From the NCBI RefSeq assembly GCF_050947875.1, contig NC_134568.1, positions 198,245,258 to 198,309,257 on the forward strand: 64,000 nucleotides of DNA. The letters are read 5' to 3'. Made by a program: the position numbers and the translations under genes. Positions 19,490 through 31,283 of the stretch are shown one piece after another. The stretch's first letter is position 1; the number at the start of each line of letters is the position of its first letter. The DNA is from Dermacentor variabilis (lineage: Eukaryota; Arthropoda; Arachnida; Ixodida; Ixodidae). The notes beneath the pieces are model-generated. The model worked only from the letters and a program-made list of their open reading frames with translations. It ran no database searches and was not told the DNA's origin.

Positions 19490-21010
19490 TCCGACCTGTC
19501 TGGAGCACCGATATCGATGTAAAGAGAGAGATTACCGCTGAACTCTGTCTATTCGATTTTTGTTAGACCGGCAAGTACTGTTCCAAACAACAGTGGCATG
19601 TTTCAGCAGAGGTCGGCAGTGAGATGCGTACAGTTTAAGAAATACACTGGCGTCTTTGAACTCTCTCCAGATTCGACTTGCTGTGCCCAGGGTGCGCCGG
19701 CCACCTTTAGTGATACATTCTATGTCGGGCGAGAAGGTGAGCTGGGAATCAAAGATGTCTCCAAGGTCAGTAACTTCGCACTTCCTAGAGTGTGTGGCTT
19801 TGCCCAGGTGATAAGGAAAAGAGAACTCATCCGTCTTGCATGTATATGACATTGCTTTCGTATTTTGCCCGTTTACCACTGTAGTTGTTTTGCATGCACC
19901 AATTGGCGAAGGCGGTATGTCTTGTTGAAGTAGAATGCAGTCTCGAAGGTTCAGAATTTCATTAAATATCTTTATGTCGTCCACATAAAGCAATAAAAAC
20001 GAGTTCTTATCACTTTGGATGCATCATTTACAAAGAGAGAAGAGAGGCGGTTCAAGGACAGAGCCCTGTGGCACACTACTGGTAGTTATGTACGTGCTCG
20101 ATGACGGCCCGTTGGAGGTGACATAGCATTTTCAGTGGGACTGATAGGCCCGCAGTAAAGTCATTAAAGCTGCGGAAACAGCGGTTTCGGATCTCTGGGA
20201 GCAACACGGCATGAGCGACAACATCGAACGCGTTGCTTAGGTCGCAGTAAAATGTGCCAAGTTGACTTCTATTCTCGGCCGCTTTCGATGTATGCATGTC
20301 ATAAAAGTGACGATGTTTGTTGTTGTTGAATGGACCGGTATAAACCCACGTCGATTATGTATTAGGCTGTTCCGCACTCTGCGTGCCAATAATATGTGTG
20401 GGACCGACTGAAAAATTTTCGAGGCAGAGTTGAGATATCGGTCTGTAGTACTGCACGCCTGTTTTGTGGACGGGAATGACATGCAGGAGAGATTTTCCAT
20501 GGCATAGGAAATGTTCGTGCTTTGAGGCAGGTGTTGTATATGCAAGTTAGGATTGTACTAAGCACATCACTGAACGATGTAATTAAAGCCATAGGAATGG
20601 CATCAGGGCTGCAAGACCGGCGGTTTTGCGCTGCTAATGCTTTTGACGATAAGTACTTCACAATACACGCAGTACTTCGCACCACTACTGGCGCATCACT
20701 ACTGAACAGAGAAAGGTCGGAGCAAGTGAGGCCTCCGCCTCTGCTTAAAACTGAAAGCGCTGTGCAAATACATCTGAGACGTCCTCGACAGTTTCATCAT
20801 TGCTTGTTAATAGAGAGATAGTATCTGTTTTACTTGATGTCAACCTCAGCTGCATATACTATTTCCAGAAATTTCTAGGTTTCTTAGAAGGATAATTTTC
20901 GACTCAGCTAATGTAGTTATTGTGATCATGGTCGTACAGTTTCTTACAGAGTTATCGCTGCTCCTTGAATTCAGCTTTCCGTTTCTTAGATCCGCTCTTC
21001 GACCTTTTGT
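19490..21010 (-). pseudogene. LINE C linker and reverse transcriptase
   Basis: Fragments in different frames: a linker with KKRKAEFKEQ-like basic sequence (about 20960), PDAIPMALITSFSDVLSTIL (20600), LGTFYCDLSNAFDVVAHAVL (20240, RT motif with D), the catalytic box written LYVDDIKIF at about 19990 (YVDD instead of the FADD seen in LINE A), and a thumb with VTDLGDIFDSQLTFSPDIE. Several stops separate them. Confidence 0.7.
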
Positions 21011-21198
21011 GGGCTTATTTTTTGCATTTCAGGGATTTGAGAAAATAAGTCGAAAACCGAAATGAGTAGCGTGAAGGGCGACTTCGTTTTAGGGGGAACG
21101 TAAATGCGCGTTCCCTCCAGCAGAATGCCAATGAAATGCCGAACGTGACACTTTGCATTATTTGACGTTTATGAAGAAGACTAGTCTGCGTCAGAAAG

Positions 21199-21480
21199 CT
21201 AGTGATAAAAACTGACGGAATCGCCAGTAGCGAAATGATCCTGTGGAGTGTCCGACACTTTTGGTGCATTTTCTTTGAAGCCTTGTCTGAGTGTGGTCAC
21301 AATTGAAAGCCACGGGTGACACTTTTCTGCTCGAACCAGTTTTCCGTCATCATGGGAGACACCCATGCTTTCCATGTTCGACAAACGTAAGTTTGCTAAG
21401 TTACCATGGGATTTCGGCGCGTGGTCCAACTGTAAAAAGTTGCTGAAAGAAAAGAAATCCAAGGAAACCTAAGCACTTTT
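21199..21480 (-). pseudogene. LINE C endonuclease, C-terminal part
   Basis: Minus-strand frame with HAPKSHGNLANLRLSNMESM and KCHPWLSIVT, matching the end of LINE endonucleases (usual form: DLVLSN followed by H-P-P-L-S). It is the continuation of the fragment at 22080-22457. Confidence 0.65.
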
Positions 21481-22079
21481 CCTTAGTTGTGAAATCGAGA
21501 GCATTAATACTCAATTGAACGCCACTGAGTGGTCATTCCTCGCAGGCAAGCCAGGAGCGCGTTGAGACGCTTGGCCAACGCTTCCTAGACGTGGCTTTGA
21601 CTTCTATCGGCGAATTCTTTTGCTTCTTTTCTGCTTTACCAAGCTTCCTACTCATGGTAAAGAGAGCGTTTTGCCATTTGTGGAGCTAATACTGCTTAAT
21701 TTACCCTTTTTCTTTAGCTTTTGGCGCCAGATAGATGGCTTTGCCTTTGTGCGTTTTAATTTGGCCTCACCGAGGCAGAGTTAGAACGCAGGCGAGAGCT
21801 TGCATGGTCAAGGAAGGCGCGGATAACACAGGCTTCCGAGATCGAGAGAGAGGGTGACGTGGCGTCGCGGCGATGCCCTCTTCCCTCGCGCAAGACCTGA
21901 CGTGCTCTGCTCCATCGAGGCGCTATCGTGGCGTGGCGTAGCAGCCAATAGGAATTTAGGTGTCATTTTTCGATTTCCCAGACGACAGACGCCTGCTTTT
22001 TCGCTCACTGGGCCATTTGACGCTTTCGCATCAATAAAATCAAGGAGAGTGGATCCTGTATGTAGCTAAGTTATAGTTG
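21481..22079. mobile_element. Unclassified insertion inside LINE C
   Basis: About 600 bp separating two parts of the LINE C endonuclease. It contains the second copy (21826-22040) of the dispersed repeat at 16876-17125. Boundaries are approximate and no target duplication was found. Confidence 0.5.
21826..22040 (+). repeat. Dispersed repeat, copy 2
   Basis: Same blocks as copy 1 at 16876-17125, same orientation. Here the end reads catcaataaaatcaag after the shared ggccatttgacgctttcgca. Confidence 0.6.
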
Positions 22080-22457
22080 CTAAGGCGAGACATCTAAATG
22101 TTGTGCCATTGCATGCATTACAGGTACATTAAAATTGTCAAGTGCTGTAAATTTGCTCTTAGGGTCGGAAGGGATGATATTTCCAGTTGATTGTTGACGC
22201 TGACAGAATAAATATGAATTCGTAGAGGGTGATATAAAATGCTCTCCCCCGCCACAGCACAGATCTACCCACAGAGATTCGGGCACGGATTCCAAGTCTG
22301 TGCGTCGCAGGCACGCAAGCATGCACCGAATAGCGATCAAAGCTCCTACTGCGATGCTCTCATCTACATTGCTGACACGGTCGCTTCGGTCGACGTTGCA
22401 GTTAGGTGGAAAATAATCTGATGACGATATATCGGAAGAAAGCCATGTCCCTGTCAA
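22080..22457 (-). pseudogene. LINE C endonuclease, N-terminal part
   Basis: Open frame of 125 codons with GTWLSSDIS, SDYFPPNCNVDRSDR and SLWVDLCCGGGEHFI, then FTALDNFNVP in the place of the endonuclease motif usually written V-L-G-D-F-N. The catalytic D of that motif is changed by a small rearrangement. It is recognisable as the exonuclease-endonuclease-phosphatase fold of LINEs. Confidence 0.65.
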
Positions 22458-22880
22458 AAGTAATGTAGAAGCTGATGAAAAAACAAAAATAGAACGAAAT
22501 CCATTAGCTTTTTTCCTCAGACCGCGTAAATTTCGATAGTAAAATTAAGATTTCTACTGATCATGATCATAGTGGTAAGGCTGATGTTCCTTCATCGGCG
22601 CAGACGTGGAATGAGTCATGCGAATCGTGCTTCGTCAGGCGTTTGCTGGCTGTGGGCGGTGCTGTGACGATTGAGAGGTGCGCAGTCACTTCAGCAGACG
22701 ATGTTTCATGAGAAAGCCTGGACACAAAAATGGCTTTATGTCGAGGGGGGCTTTTAACCACCGATATCCCTTTGCTCTCTCCCGCTCCAAGACAGGTTAG
22801 CAGACGTTCTATCCGTGTTGCCTTGGACGGTCAATGGCGGGAGCCTTCGGCGAAGAAGTCCAGATGGTGGCAGCCTCCGT
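22458..22880. other. Unassigned sequence
   Basis: May include more of the LINE C 5' end. No motif recognised. Confidence 0.35.
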
Positions 22881-22886
22881 AATAAT

Positions 22887-22887
<1 letters not shown>

Positions 22888-22944
<57 letters not shown>

Positions 22945-23090
22945 TGAGTTTATTAAAGGGCCCAGGAACAACCTCAACGGTCTTGGTGCTGGCGCACTCG
23001 GCAAAACCATGTACAAGAAAAACAGTGCACGGCCACACACATACACACGCACGCACACATAAAAAAGAGTAAAAGAGTATAAAATGTGTA
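22888..23090 (-). mobile_element. LINE 3' end with (TGAT)n tail
   Basis: A run of 4-bp units (atca on the plus strand) at 22888-22942, then on the minus strand gggccctttaataaactcat with an AATAAA signal just before the repeat. A short 3' UTR reaches into an AC-rich stretch at 23035-23060. This is the usual appearance of a severely 5'-truncated LINE copy on the minus strand. Confidence 0.65.
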
Positions 23091-23434
23091 CACGAAGAGA
23101 ATACAAAGCAAAAGCGAAGAAACAGAAAAAGGATTACAGAACTCTTCTTAACACTTATTATGCTCACGTAATTCTTTTTTATGCAATACTTAGATAATTA
23201 ATTATTCATATCTGCAACAGTAGAAACTTTAAATCTAATTTGCGAGATACTTATTTCATTTCAGCTTAATATATTTAAAAAACTGTTTTTTCACCGCCCG
23301 ATTCATGGCCAATCCCCCAGAGTGGGTTGCTAAATTTAACTAGAGTACAAGAAGAAGAACGAGTACCTGCCCGTCTCTGCTTTTCTCGACTTTTCACTGC
23401 TGTTGTGGGGTCTGCCACCCCACATCTCGCGGTA

Positions 23435-24386
23435 ATGGATGTGCAAACTCCCGAAGCCCCGTCCGGTTCTGGTTCATCAGCGGGAATTGCTTCGAGGAAG
23501 CGAGGAAATACATCTAGCGACAGCGAGGACAATGAGCTGTACTCCATATCAGCTGTCGAGTCAGTGCAATACCGTTTTCAACCTGTCTTACACCGCGAAG
23601 CCAAGGTAAGGATCGTCGAAGTATCTTCAGTGTCAAGTTCATTTGCCTTAAAAACTGCGCCTCAACAGTGGCCTCATAACGCGCTGTTTGTGCACAGAAC
23701 TCGACTGACAATCTGGGCGTCCTGAACAGGCAAGCACTGTGCTTGTTTCTTGAGAACAGCGTACTGAACAAGGTCAAGGATATGAGGCCAAACACGAGGT
23801 AAAACATACTGCCAATCGACGTAATGACGAGCGCGCTGAGTACTCTGCAGCATATAACGCAGCTGAGCAACATAAGGGTTCCATCCATTGACCCAGCAGA
23901 TGGTACCACCAATGCAGGAGTCATTTATGACATTGACATTACAATCCCGATGCATACCTTCCAGGTTTCATAAAACCAGCAAGTGAGAACAATGTAATTG
24001 TGCGCGCCGGTCGTCTTGGTAGAACACGTTGTGCCAGATCAAAATTCAAGGGTAACTGCCTGCCCTCCTACGTGAAGGTTAGGCACTTACCCCACCCGGT
24101 TTTACCGTCTGTTCCAAAACCACTGCAATCGCAATGTTACAACTGCCAGAGGATCGGCCTTGTGAAGGGCGTTTGCCCAAATTCTGCCATCTGTCCCCGA
24201 TACGCCGAGCCCTACTCAGAACAAAACTGTAGTGCGACTATATTGAAGTGCTGTAAGCGTGGCGGTGCTCACAGTGCCTCTTCCAAAGACTGTACGAAGA
24301 TTCTGAAAAAAATTTATGCGCTTAAACAAATGATTGAGGTCAATTCAACCTACAAGGATGCCGCAGAAACAGTGCGACGTAGCTGA
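23435..24386 (+). pseudogene. LINE D ORF1 (Gag-like zinc-knuckle protein)
   Basis: Start at 23435-23437 (MDVQTPEAPSGSGSSAG), an acidic/serine-rich N terminus with SSDSEDNELYS and FQPVLHREAK. The frame then breaks near 23725 and reappears around 24000 with VVRAGRLGRTRCARSKF-type sequence, then the zinc-binding part CYNCQRIGLVKGVC and CCKRGGAHSASSKDC (one cysteine lost in CPRYAEP). It ends at a stop at 24384-24386. The family protein packages LINE RNA. Confidence 0.65.
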
Positions 24387-24869
24387 CGTCACTGTCGACG
24401 TTCCTCACGTAGGACTACGACAGCTTCGAGAAGTGCGATACCTCCTGAAGTAACAATGTCACCTGCAGTTCCCAGCGCAGCAAGTGCTGTAGTTAGATGC
24501 CATAAAACTACGAAACGTCTCTTCTACAAATGAATGGACTCCGCTTCCAAGTACACGACCTATAGAGAAGCAGCAGCAGGTGCCGCATCCAGTACAGCAA
24601 GCTGCTCCTTCGGATGAGGTGCGAGCGGCATGCGGATCAGCAAGTGGTATCTGTACTGCGGTCCTTAAAGAAAGCCATTCACGCGTTGTTTAACAACACA
24701 TGCCCACAGCCTCAGCCAGAAGTACACTGCAAGTACTGGACACACGAAGTCTGGTGCTGGTAGCCCTTGAGTAAACCATCGATCACTAGCAACTATTTTT
24801 CAGGGAGAAGGTTCGAGAATCAGTAATTTTCCAGTAGAATTCCCGGATTCTCTGAACGCCCATCGCCGA

Positions 24870-25040
24870 TTACCGACGTTTCGTGTACGCCAACAGGTTT
24901 CGCATCATCATCATCTGCGAACCGAACTTTTCGAACTCAATCAGTCTGTCAGGCTATATATCATTTATGTCATCACCTATAGGGGAAAAGAGCAAGGTTA
25001 TGGTTTTTATTCGCCGTGTCCTCACTTGCATTCGAGACTA
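24870..25040 (+). pseudogene. LINE D endonuclease, first part
   Basis: Frame with IIIICEPNFSNSISLSGY and EKSKVMVFIRRVLT, the N-terminal part of an apurinic/apyrimidinic-type LINE endonuclease (the E of CEPN is the metal-binding position). It is cut at about 25040 by a foreign LINE tail. Confidence 0.6.
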
Positions 25041-25437
25041 TAGACCATGTGCTCGTGGTGTGCCCTGAGTATGCGCGCGGAAGACTGACAATGGCAGCTA
25101 CCTTGAGACATTTATAAAATAGACCACTGTCGGAGGACCTCTTGCTAGGCGCATGGCCACAGAATTGGCAGACGATAGAGACAATGCGTGGTCTTTTACG
25201 TTTCTTAGGCGACACGGGCCTGTACATATACTCACGCTTGTGATAACATTTATGCAATGTGTCCTTCACCTCGTTCCTCCCATTATCCTCCCCCCTTGTG
25301 ACCCTTTTTCTTACCCTCTTCCCCTTCCCTTACGTAGAGTAGCAGGCCAGCTGTTCCATTTTCCGGCCGACCCTTCTACAGTTCCAAATCACTCAACTAA
25401 TTCTTCAGCCTCTGCCGCCTCATGACGTTAACGAATA
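25041..25437 (+). mobile_element. RNase H-type LINE 3' fragment inside LINE D
   Basis: Starts abruptly with ETIDHVLVVCPEYARGRLTM, the second half of the C-terminal zinc finger (H-x4-C) of I-group LINEs, then RFLGDTGLYIYSRL and a T/C-rich 3' UTR. On both sides the LINE D endonuclease frame is recognisable. It is a typical 5'-truncated insertion of about 0.4 kb. Confidence 0.62.
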
Positions 25438-25439
25438 CC

Positions 25440-25625
25440 TATGTTTAACAGTAAAGAAGAAAATACTTATTGTAACCGTTGTGGGTGCCATCACCTATCT
25501 ACCTATCTCCATCAAATAGAGTTGATTACAAAAGATTACGAGACGTCCTGTCGACATCTCCTGATCCATGCATTATCAGCGGGGACTTCAATACTCTAAA
25601 AACTAGGGAGGGTATCGCAGCAGGG
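25440..25625 (+). pseudogene. LINE D endonuclease, second part
   Basis: VKKKILIVTVVGA followed in a shifted frame by YLSPSNRVDYKRLRDVLS and DPCIISGDFNTLKT (motif G-D-F-N). The element is lost after about 25625. Confidence 0.6.
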
Positions 25626-25634
25626 AAGCAGCCG

Positions 25635-25775
25635 ATTTACTCTTCAAAGCGTTGTTTTACTCTCGCAAAATGTTGAGTGCAGTGAAGCGCATTGTTCACT
25701 CCGTCAGCAAGGAAAGAGTGAAATGTGCTTTTCACTCTGCCCTTCTGAGAGAAAGTAGAATGCCCGTTCTACTCG
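25635..25775. repeat. Array of three palindromic 20-bp units
   Basis: Units at 25681-25700 (arms agtgaa/ttcact), 25717-25736 (agtgaaa/tttcact, extendable to 9 bp) and 25754-25773 (agtagaa/ttctact). Spacing is 36 and 37 bp. Arms change together so pairing is kept. Less regular actc/gagt elements precede it from 25635. Confidence 0.75.
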
Positions 25776-25779
25776 TGCG

Positions 25780-27250
25780 GCAATAGAAAACAAACGTAGC
25801 GTAAGCTTCTGATTCAACAGTAGGTGGCTGACCCCGAACGTAGCGATGTATCACTCACGCACGCTGAGCAAAGAACACCAGTTTGCTTCTAAGAGAACAA
25901 GCAGCCACAGTTCAAAGAAACGCGAGCGAGCGCTCTACTTTTTCACTCGGAGTTGCTCCACCATGCCCGCGCTCAACATCGCGGAACAGCACATCACCGG
26001 AGAAAGGTGATCCGTCCAGCGAGCAGCAACGAAGACCATCCAAGGGAGATCGCGTGTCAGCCTTCTCGCGTCGCAGCGAAAACACGACAGTCGTTCGTCA
26101 TTCGTTGGATATAAAAACAAATCATCCACGTTAAGTGAATTCTAACTTAGGTGCACATTCTGCGTATATGACATGCTATCTCAAAGAGGTCGTCGCGGCG
26201 CTTAGCCGACGCGATTGGCAACAGACTAGGCAAGCGCGCTGTGTCTCTCGATGTCAATCGAAAAAGCCAGTCGTCGTGATAACTGAATGTGATATATCAC
26301 TTGCGGCTATCCGTAAGAGCTTTGAAAATCGCAAACGCTGCCAGAACCACGGTATGTTCAATAAGACATCAGGCGAGAGCACGCTTAAGATGCTTTGTTC
26401 ACCAGCCCATGATTCCGAGCCTATGCTTAGCGTGCTTAGCGTGCGTTTTGTGTGTTTGAATATATTCAATTTGACAGTCTACAGTGTACGGAACGCTGTT
26501 GAAATAAGGAGTCACATAACAGAAGGCGTCGTTTTGCTGGCGGCATGCCTTTGTTATAAATAAGCCGCGCGCGTGACGGTGTCTCGCGCATTGGTAATCT
26601 GCGACCACTGAAGTTACGTGCAGCGCTAGTGCTAGTTAGACACTTTGCCGCAGACATTCAGCTGCATGCTGCAAGAGTTGGGCGCTTTATCTTGAAACTT
26701 ACTGAAAACGCATGAGGAATTCATGTTTTTTGCTGAGTAAAGTATAAACCCCATATAAGCGATCTTGCACGCGACAGCTACAAGGGATGCGGTGGAGATG
26801 GCTGTCGCATTCACTCGTCGCCTACAAGTCGTATTTCGTGCGAGTGACGATTTTGAGCGACGTCTCCTCGGTGTTGCCGGTATGAGGGCTGCAAATACGC
26901 GTCGAAACTAGTGTGACGCGTGCTTTAGTAATTTAAGTTGATGTATTTTACTGTAAAAAGTAGCATAAAATATTTCTGAAGGTCTTGCAGTAGGTTCTTA
27001 TCCTTGCACGTGTAAAAATTCAATCGTTTGCTCGTTCCGCGCGACAATCGGTAGTACTTGAGCGATGTAGTACATCCAGTTCCGGCTTCGCGCTATTGGC
27101 TAGTCGCTCATAGCACTTCCGGGCGACGAGCGACGATTTCTAGATTTCCAGAACCGAGCCATCTGTACCAGCGACGGCCCGTTTTGTGGATCGAAGCCGT
27201 CGCTCATAGCCGTCGCGCACTAAATTGCTCTTATGGGATTTAGCCCTAAG
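25780..27250. other. Unassigned DNA, possible MITE at about 26785-27245
   Basis: No gene recognised. The string gagcgacg and its reverse complement cgtcgctc recur at 26850-26860, 27125-27135 and 27195-27215, and gctgtcgc/gccgtcgc blocks mark both sides of 26785-27245. This suggests a degraded inverted-repeat element. A ttataaataag string lies at 26553 with no supported gene downstream. Confidence 0.3.
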
Positions 27251-28421
27251 ACTGAACTGCTTTTGCTCATGTATTGAAATGGTGTGATTATATGTCTGAT
27301 TTTATGTCTCCTGTTGCGGTTTCGAGCACGGTGCGAATCTGAAAGGGTGCTTTTGTCTACGAACTCGGTGAATTGTCAAGCAGCGAGGTATGCATCGGCA
27401 TCAAATATAACGGCTGCTGTGTGGAATTATAATTGCAGGGGCGCTTTGCATACGTTTATTTTTTTGGACTTGCCTGTGCATTTGCTAATATGAGTTGGCG
27501 TTTCAGAGTTATGTCATATGAACAGCTAAATCACCATTCCTCTGGGGGTTACAAGCGTAATGCGTGCATCTTGCTACTGCATGGCAGATCAAAATGTGTT
27601 TATCGCTTTAATATCTTTAGTAGAGGAGTAAAGTTTCAAAATAACATGTTGCTTTAATTCCGTGCTACCAGTCGTCTGTCGTACTCAAAACAAAGAGCTG
27701 GTCTAACAAACTAATAACTGCGGTCTAACTGAAAGTTTCACATGCCTTCAAGAATGCAAAATGCTAGATTTCAAGCTGCAGCAGTAGTCGAATCTGTCAA
27801 AAATGAATTCCGTTGCGCACCTCATAAATGAAAATAAGTTCATGCCTTTTAGTAAGCTTAGATGCAGGCCGCAGTGAACTTTCTGGTTATTATTGAAATG
27901 TGAGTAAGCTTGCCATAAGAAGCCTTGTCGCCCTTTCTTATAGGCACATCCAGTCATATACATTCAACTGGAGGACCGTATTTTCATCTCTACTGAGCAT
28001 CATGTTTGCAGATATGATCCTCAAATTATGGCTTGAGCAGCGGCACAACCAGAGATCGTGCGGGGGGAACAATGGGTACGTGCTTAGGATGTGTCACAAG
28101 TGGTGTTTGCGACACGCCAGACTAATGACAGACCTATGACATCTGACAATGACCAATATACTATTTATTAGTAGGAGTACTTTAACATTTGTGCTGAACG
28201 AGGATGAACTGTCGGTTATTTCTTTTTGTTTAAATCTAAAAATTGAAGTTAGTTTAACAGTTGACTGTTGCAGTCGTTTAGGTGTTTCGCTTGCATTTCA
28301 GTAGGAAGTAGGAAGAGCTATGACTTTCTTTTAGTGCCGTGACCTTACTTCTTGACTGTCTTAATGTTCTTGTACAATATGTTCTTGTGTTGACTTTTGC
28401 ACACAATGTTTTTCAGGCACT

Positions 28422-28602
28422 CACTTTATATAACGTAAGAAGGCAGCTGCAAGGACACAAGGATGTCAAAGAGCCAGCCCAGTGCGACTCCACGTAGTGC
28501 AGAGGAGCGCACGCCAAAGAATCAAAATACATTGTCATGCAATTTGGACGAGAAAACTAGAATGTGGGTATATTGGGTGCACCATTTGACTAAATGTAAA
28601 TA
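28422..28602 (+). other. Candidate host 5' coding exon (weak)
   Basis: A pyrimidine-rich acceptor-like gtttttcag at 28413-28421 is followed by an ATG at 28463-28465 in a fair context (A at -3) and a frame reading MSKSQPSATPRSAEERTPKN then NTLSCNLDEKTRM. A possible donor (gtgggt) follows at about 28561. Too short for certainty; no family recognised. Confidence 0.22.
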
Positions 28603-30197
28603 AATCTTTTAAAATACAGTATGTCCCACCAAGATGAAAATTCTCACGTGCTCTAGGCAGTCATCTTAACAGGTATATTTATATAATGTCTCAGATGGGA
28701 AAGTATAAATCAAGTATGCTCTCTGGAGACAAACACATAGAAGCAAGTGTCACTGAAAAGTTAGAAATGTGTTCGAAAGAAAGCTGATTAGTTTTCTGAG
28801 AAGTGACTGCTTTTTGTCTTGCCTCTCAACAGATATATCCAGGTGATAAAAAATAGTGGTACAATGAAATAGCATATTTGCTTAGTGACATGATACATAC
28901 TTGCAATGAGCATGGTGCCTGTGTTAACTATAGAAAGCAACAGCTCATGCTTGGTTAGGTGCTTACATACATTTACCATTTAACAGCTTTAATAGCTTAC
29001 AATTAACAGCACGGGAATGCAAGGGTACAAAAATGCAAACTACTGTCATTCTCAATATTAAATGCTGACATAAAGAAGGAATATTTTCATGTCTTTTATC
29101 TATTTTTTACACCTAATTTTAGAAGTATGGCTTCCTTTCAGATTCCAGAAAGGGGAAGCATTGGGGGAAGAGAATCCCATGTTTAAGAAGTCATTATAGT
29201 TTACGTGCATGCTCACGAATCCAGTTCATTAGAACCACTCGTGCCTCCCGAAGCGAAAGCAAGGAGCAATTAAGGGCCTTAACTGTAACCGTGGTGCCCA
29301 CCTTAAGTCTTAGAAGCCGGAGAGCCACTTGGAATTGAAAATTATTTTAAAAATGTAAAATTGTGGTTTCTCCTGTAAAATAGCGATATGATAGCTTCTG
29401 GCAGGTATTTGATATTTTGGTTAGGGCGACTCAATATACTTGCCAAACAAGTATGCTAGTGGAAGTAGAGATGCGTTCACTGCAAAGAACTGAGAGCATC
29501 TGAGTAGAACACTTGTTCATCAGTGGGCGGGTGTGATCATATAGCGTTAAGATAAAGCCCCTTAGTTTCATGGCTTCTGTAGACATAATTTTTATACGTC
29601 AAAATAAAAAAGCATTTTTGCACGTGGTAAATTTCTTGACTCATTTTGCAGGTAGTAAATTTCCAGAAACATATGTACTTGTTTTGAGATGGAGATTCTG
29701 TGAAGTGCGATAATTTTTCTTACTTTAGCGCATCTTAACCACTTCAGCAGGAAAAACGCTTTGGTTTCAGGTAGTTGGTTCATTGTGCAAGTATATGCAT
29801 AGTCGCTTGCAAAATCCACGTGCATGCAAGGGATATGTGAAACAGCATGGTGCCTTTCTCAAGTTATGATTTGCTGCTTTGTTTGTCTTTTTCGTGCACT
29901 TCCCTGCCTTTACTTGTGCTTATGTCGCCTTTGATGCATCATATTCATCACATCTGATTTTTGGTTCACATTTGAAGCCATGCTATACTTTTAGATTGCA
30001 TTTTCGGCGAGTCACAATTATTGATCATGTAATTATGCCAGCTGCTCCTCAGAAGTATAGCGTGATTACCGTAATGGGAATGAAAAGCTACCATATATGA
30101 CAAGAACTTTGACGTGCAAGATTTTAATGCGAATGTTCCTTGCAGTTATACTCATTTGCTACACACTAGATAATATTGTAAATTTAATTTTATTTAA

Positions 30198-30383
30198 TTG
30201 AGAAAGGCTGACGGATCAATCCCAAGAGCACCAGGAAACTACTTTCTTGAGGAGGCCAACCGAATAGGAAATATGATAGGCCTCTGTACCGCTTTGAGAC
30301 AGGGCAGGATATTGCTTCAGAACCACGACAAGATACACTTAGAAACAATGGGGTATGGGACACGCATGAATAACTTTATGTGA
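30198..30383 (+). other. Candidate host exon (weak)
   Basis: Open frame with RAPGNYFLEEANRIGNMIG and RQGRILLQNHDKIHLE, preceded by an attgag acceptor-like site and followed by ggtatgg. If the 28463 exon is spliced at the gtgggt donor, the phase is compatible with this frame (giving TRIKADGS across the junction). Function unknown. Confidence 0.22.
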
Positions 30384-31114
30384 AATATAAGCAAAGCTAG
30401 CTATACCTGCGGCCACACATGAGAATATACAACACATTTCTAAATGCACTGTACTCTCAGTCAGGAACATCCATATGCTGTACTGGACGTTATCAAATGA
30501 GCTGCTGTCTTAGAATATGGCACACAAGAAAAGTTTCTCGCACAATTTATCGACATTACCAGCCCTATGCTTAGCACCTCATCTGGTAACCTCTGCCATA
30601 TAAGTGCATGCGTTTTGTGCCAGAAATGGTGTTTGCTGGCCAGTAATGTGGCGCATATTTCTCTTCGATCATAGTGTCAATACTTTGCGAGTTTGCACAC
30701 GTTTGTTCTATATTTAACTTTCTATTGTATACTTTATTTTTGAGAAGGTGGAGCCAATTGATTTGATTGATATTTCTACACAAATAGTGAAGAAATTTTA
30801 GAGAATATACTTATGTTTTATTACAAGATGTGTTCTAAAGTTCATGGGCATCATTGTAATATGATTTTATGTGTTTCTCAGTATGTTTCTCAAATTATTA
30901 TTCAGTTTGTCTTGTGACTGATCAATCAAGATACTGATCTTGTAAGAGAGAAAATGTTTCATTTGAGTAACTCGGCAACTACAGATTACATCCAATTCAA
31001 CAAGGATAAGTACAGGAGCTGTTTATGAAGGAATCAAATATTCCCCACATGTAAGTATTGCGAATACCTTCTAACGTGACCATGGATCTACATCGTGCTT
31101 TCCCACTATTGGGA

Positions 31115-31283
31115 AGAGTACTAGCACACTGTTCTGAAGGAGTACAAGCACTCTGTCTGGGGGAATATAAACACTCGGCTTGGAGTAGTAGTACTCGGTT
31201 TGGAGGAGTAGAAGCACTCGGTCTGGAGGAGTATTATTACCCCTGTGGGGAGAGTATTGGCACTCTGGAAGAGTACTAGCACT
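31115..31283. repeat. Minisatellite of eight ~23-bp units with GAGTA...CACTC core
   Basis: Cores start at 31116, 31140, 31163, 31183, 31206, 31229, 31252 and 31271. Each is about 14 bases of the form gagta-nnag-cactc, so each can form a small hairpin. Related gagt/actc strings continue to about 31395. Confidence 0.75.

Larger units (their letters stand above)
19010..22500 (-). mobile_element. LINE C, decayed non-LTR retrotransposon
   Basis: Minus strand, ORF2 order from high to low coordinates: endonuclease N-terminus (22457-22080), an insertion (about 21481-22075), endonuclease C-terminus and linker (21480-20700), RT (20700-19490), then a degraded 3' region ending at a (ttatg)n-like tail at 19014-19055. 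There are many stops and frameshifts. No RNase H was recognised. Group (Jockey/CR1-like) is inferred. Confidence 0.7.
23275..25625 (+). mobile_element. LINE D with ORF1 and start of ORF2
   Basis: A plus-strand non-LTR element with an ORF1 (nucleic-acid-binding protein with zinc knuckles) at 23435-24386 and an endonuclease domain at 24870-25040 and 25440-25625, separated by a foreign LINE 3' fragment. The element stops within the endonuclease, just before the palindromic array at 25635. It is unusual in this window because the 5' end is kept and the 3' end is missing. Confidence 0.7.
27250..31084. other. Low-repeat AT-rich stretch, possible intron or intergenic DNA
   Basis: This is the longest stretch of the window without recognisable transposon sequence. 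Two short open stretches (28463-28602 and 30198-30383) look more protein-like than the background and sit next to acceptor-like AG sites. Everything else is unassigned. Confidence 0.4.
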
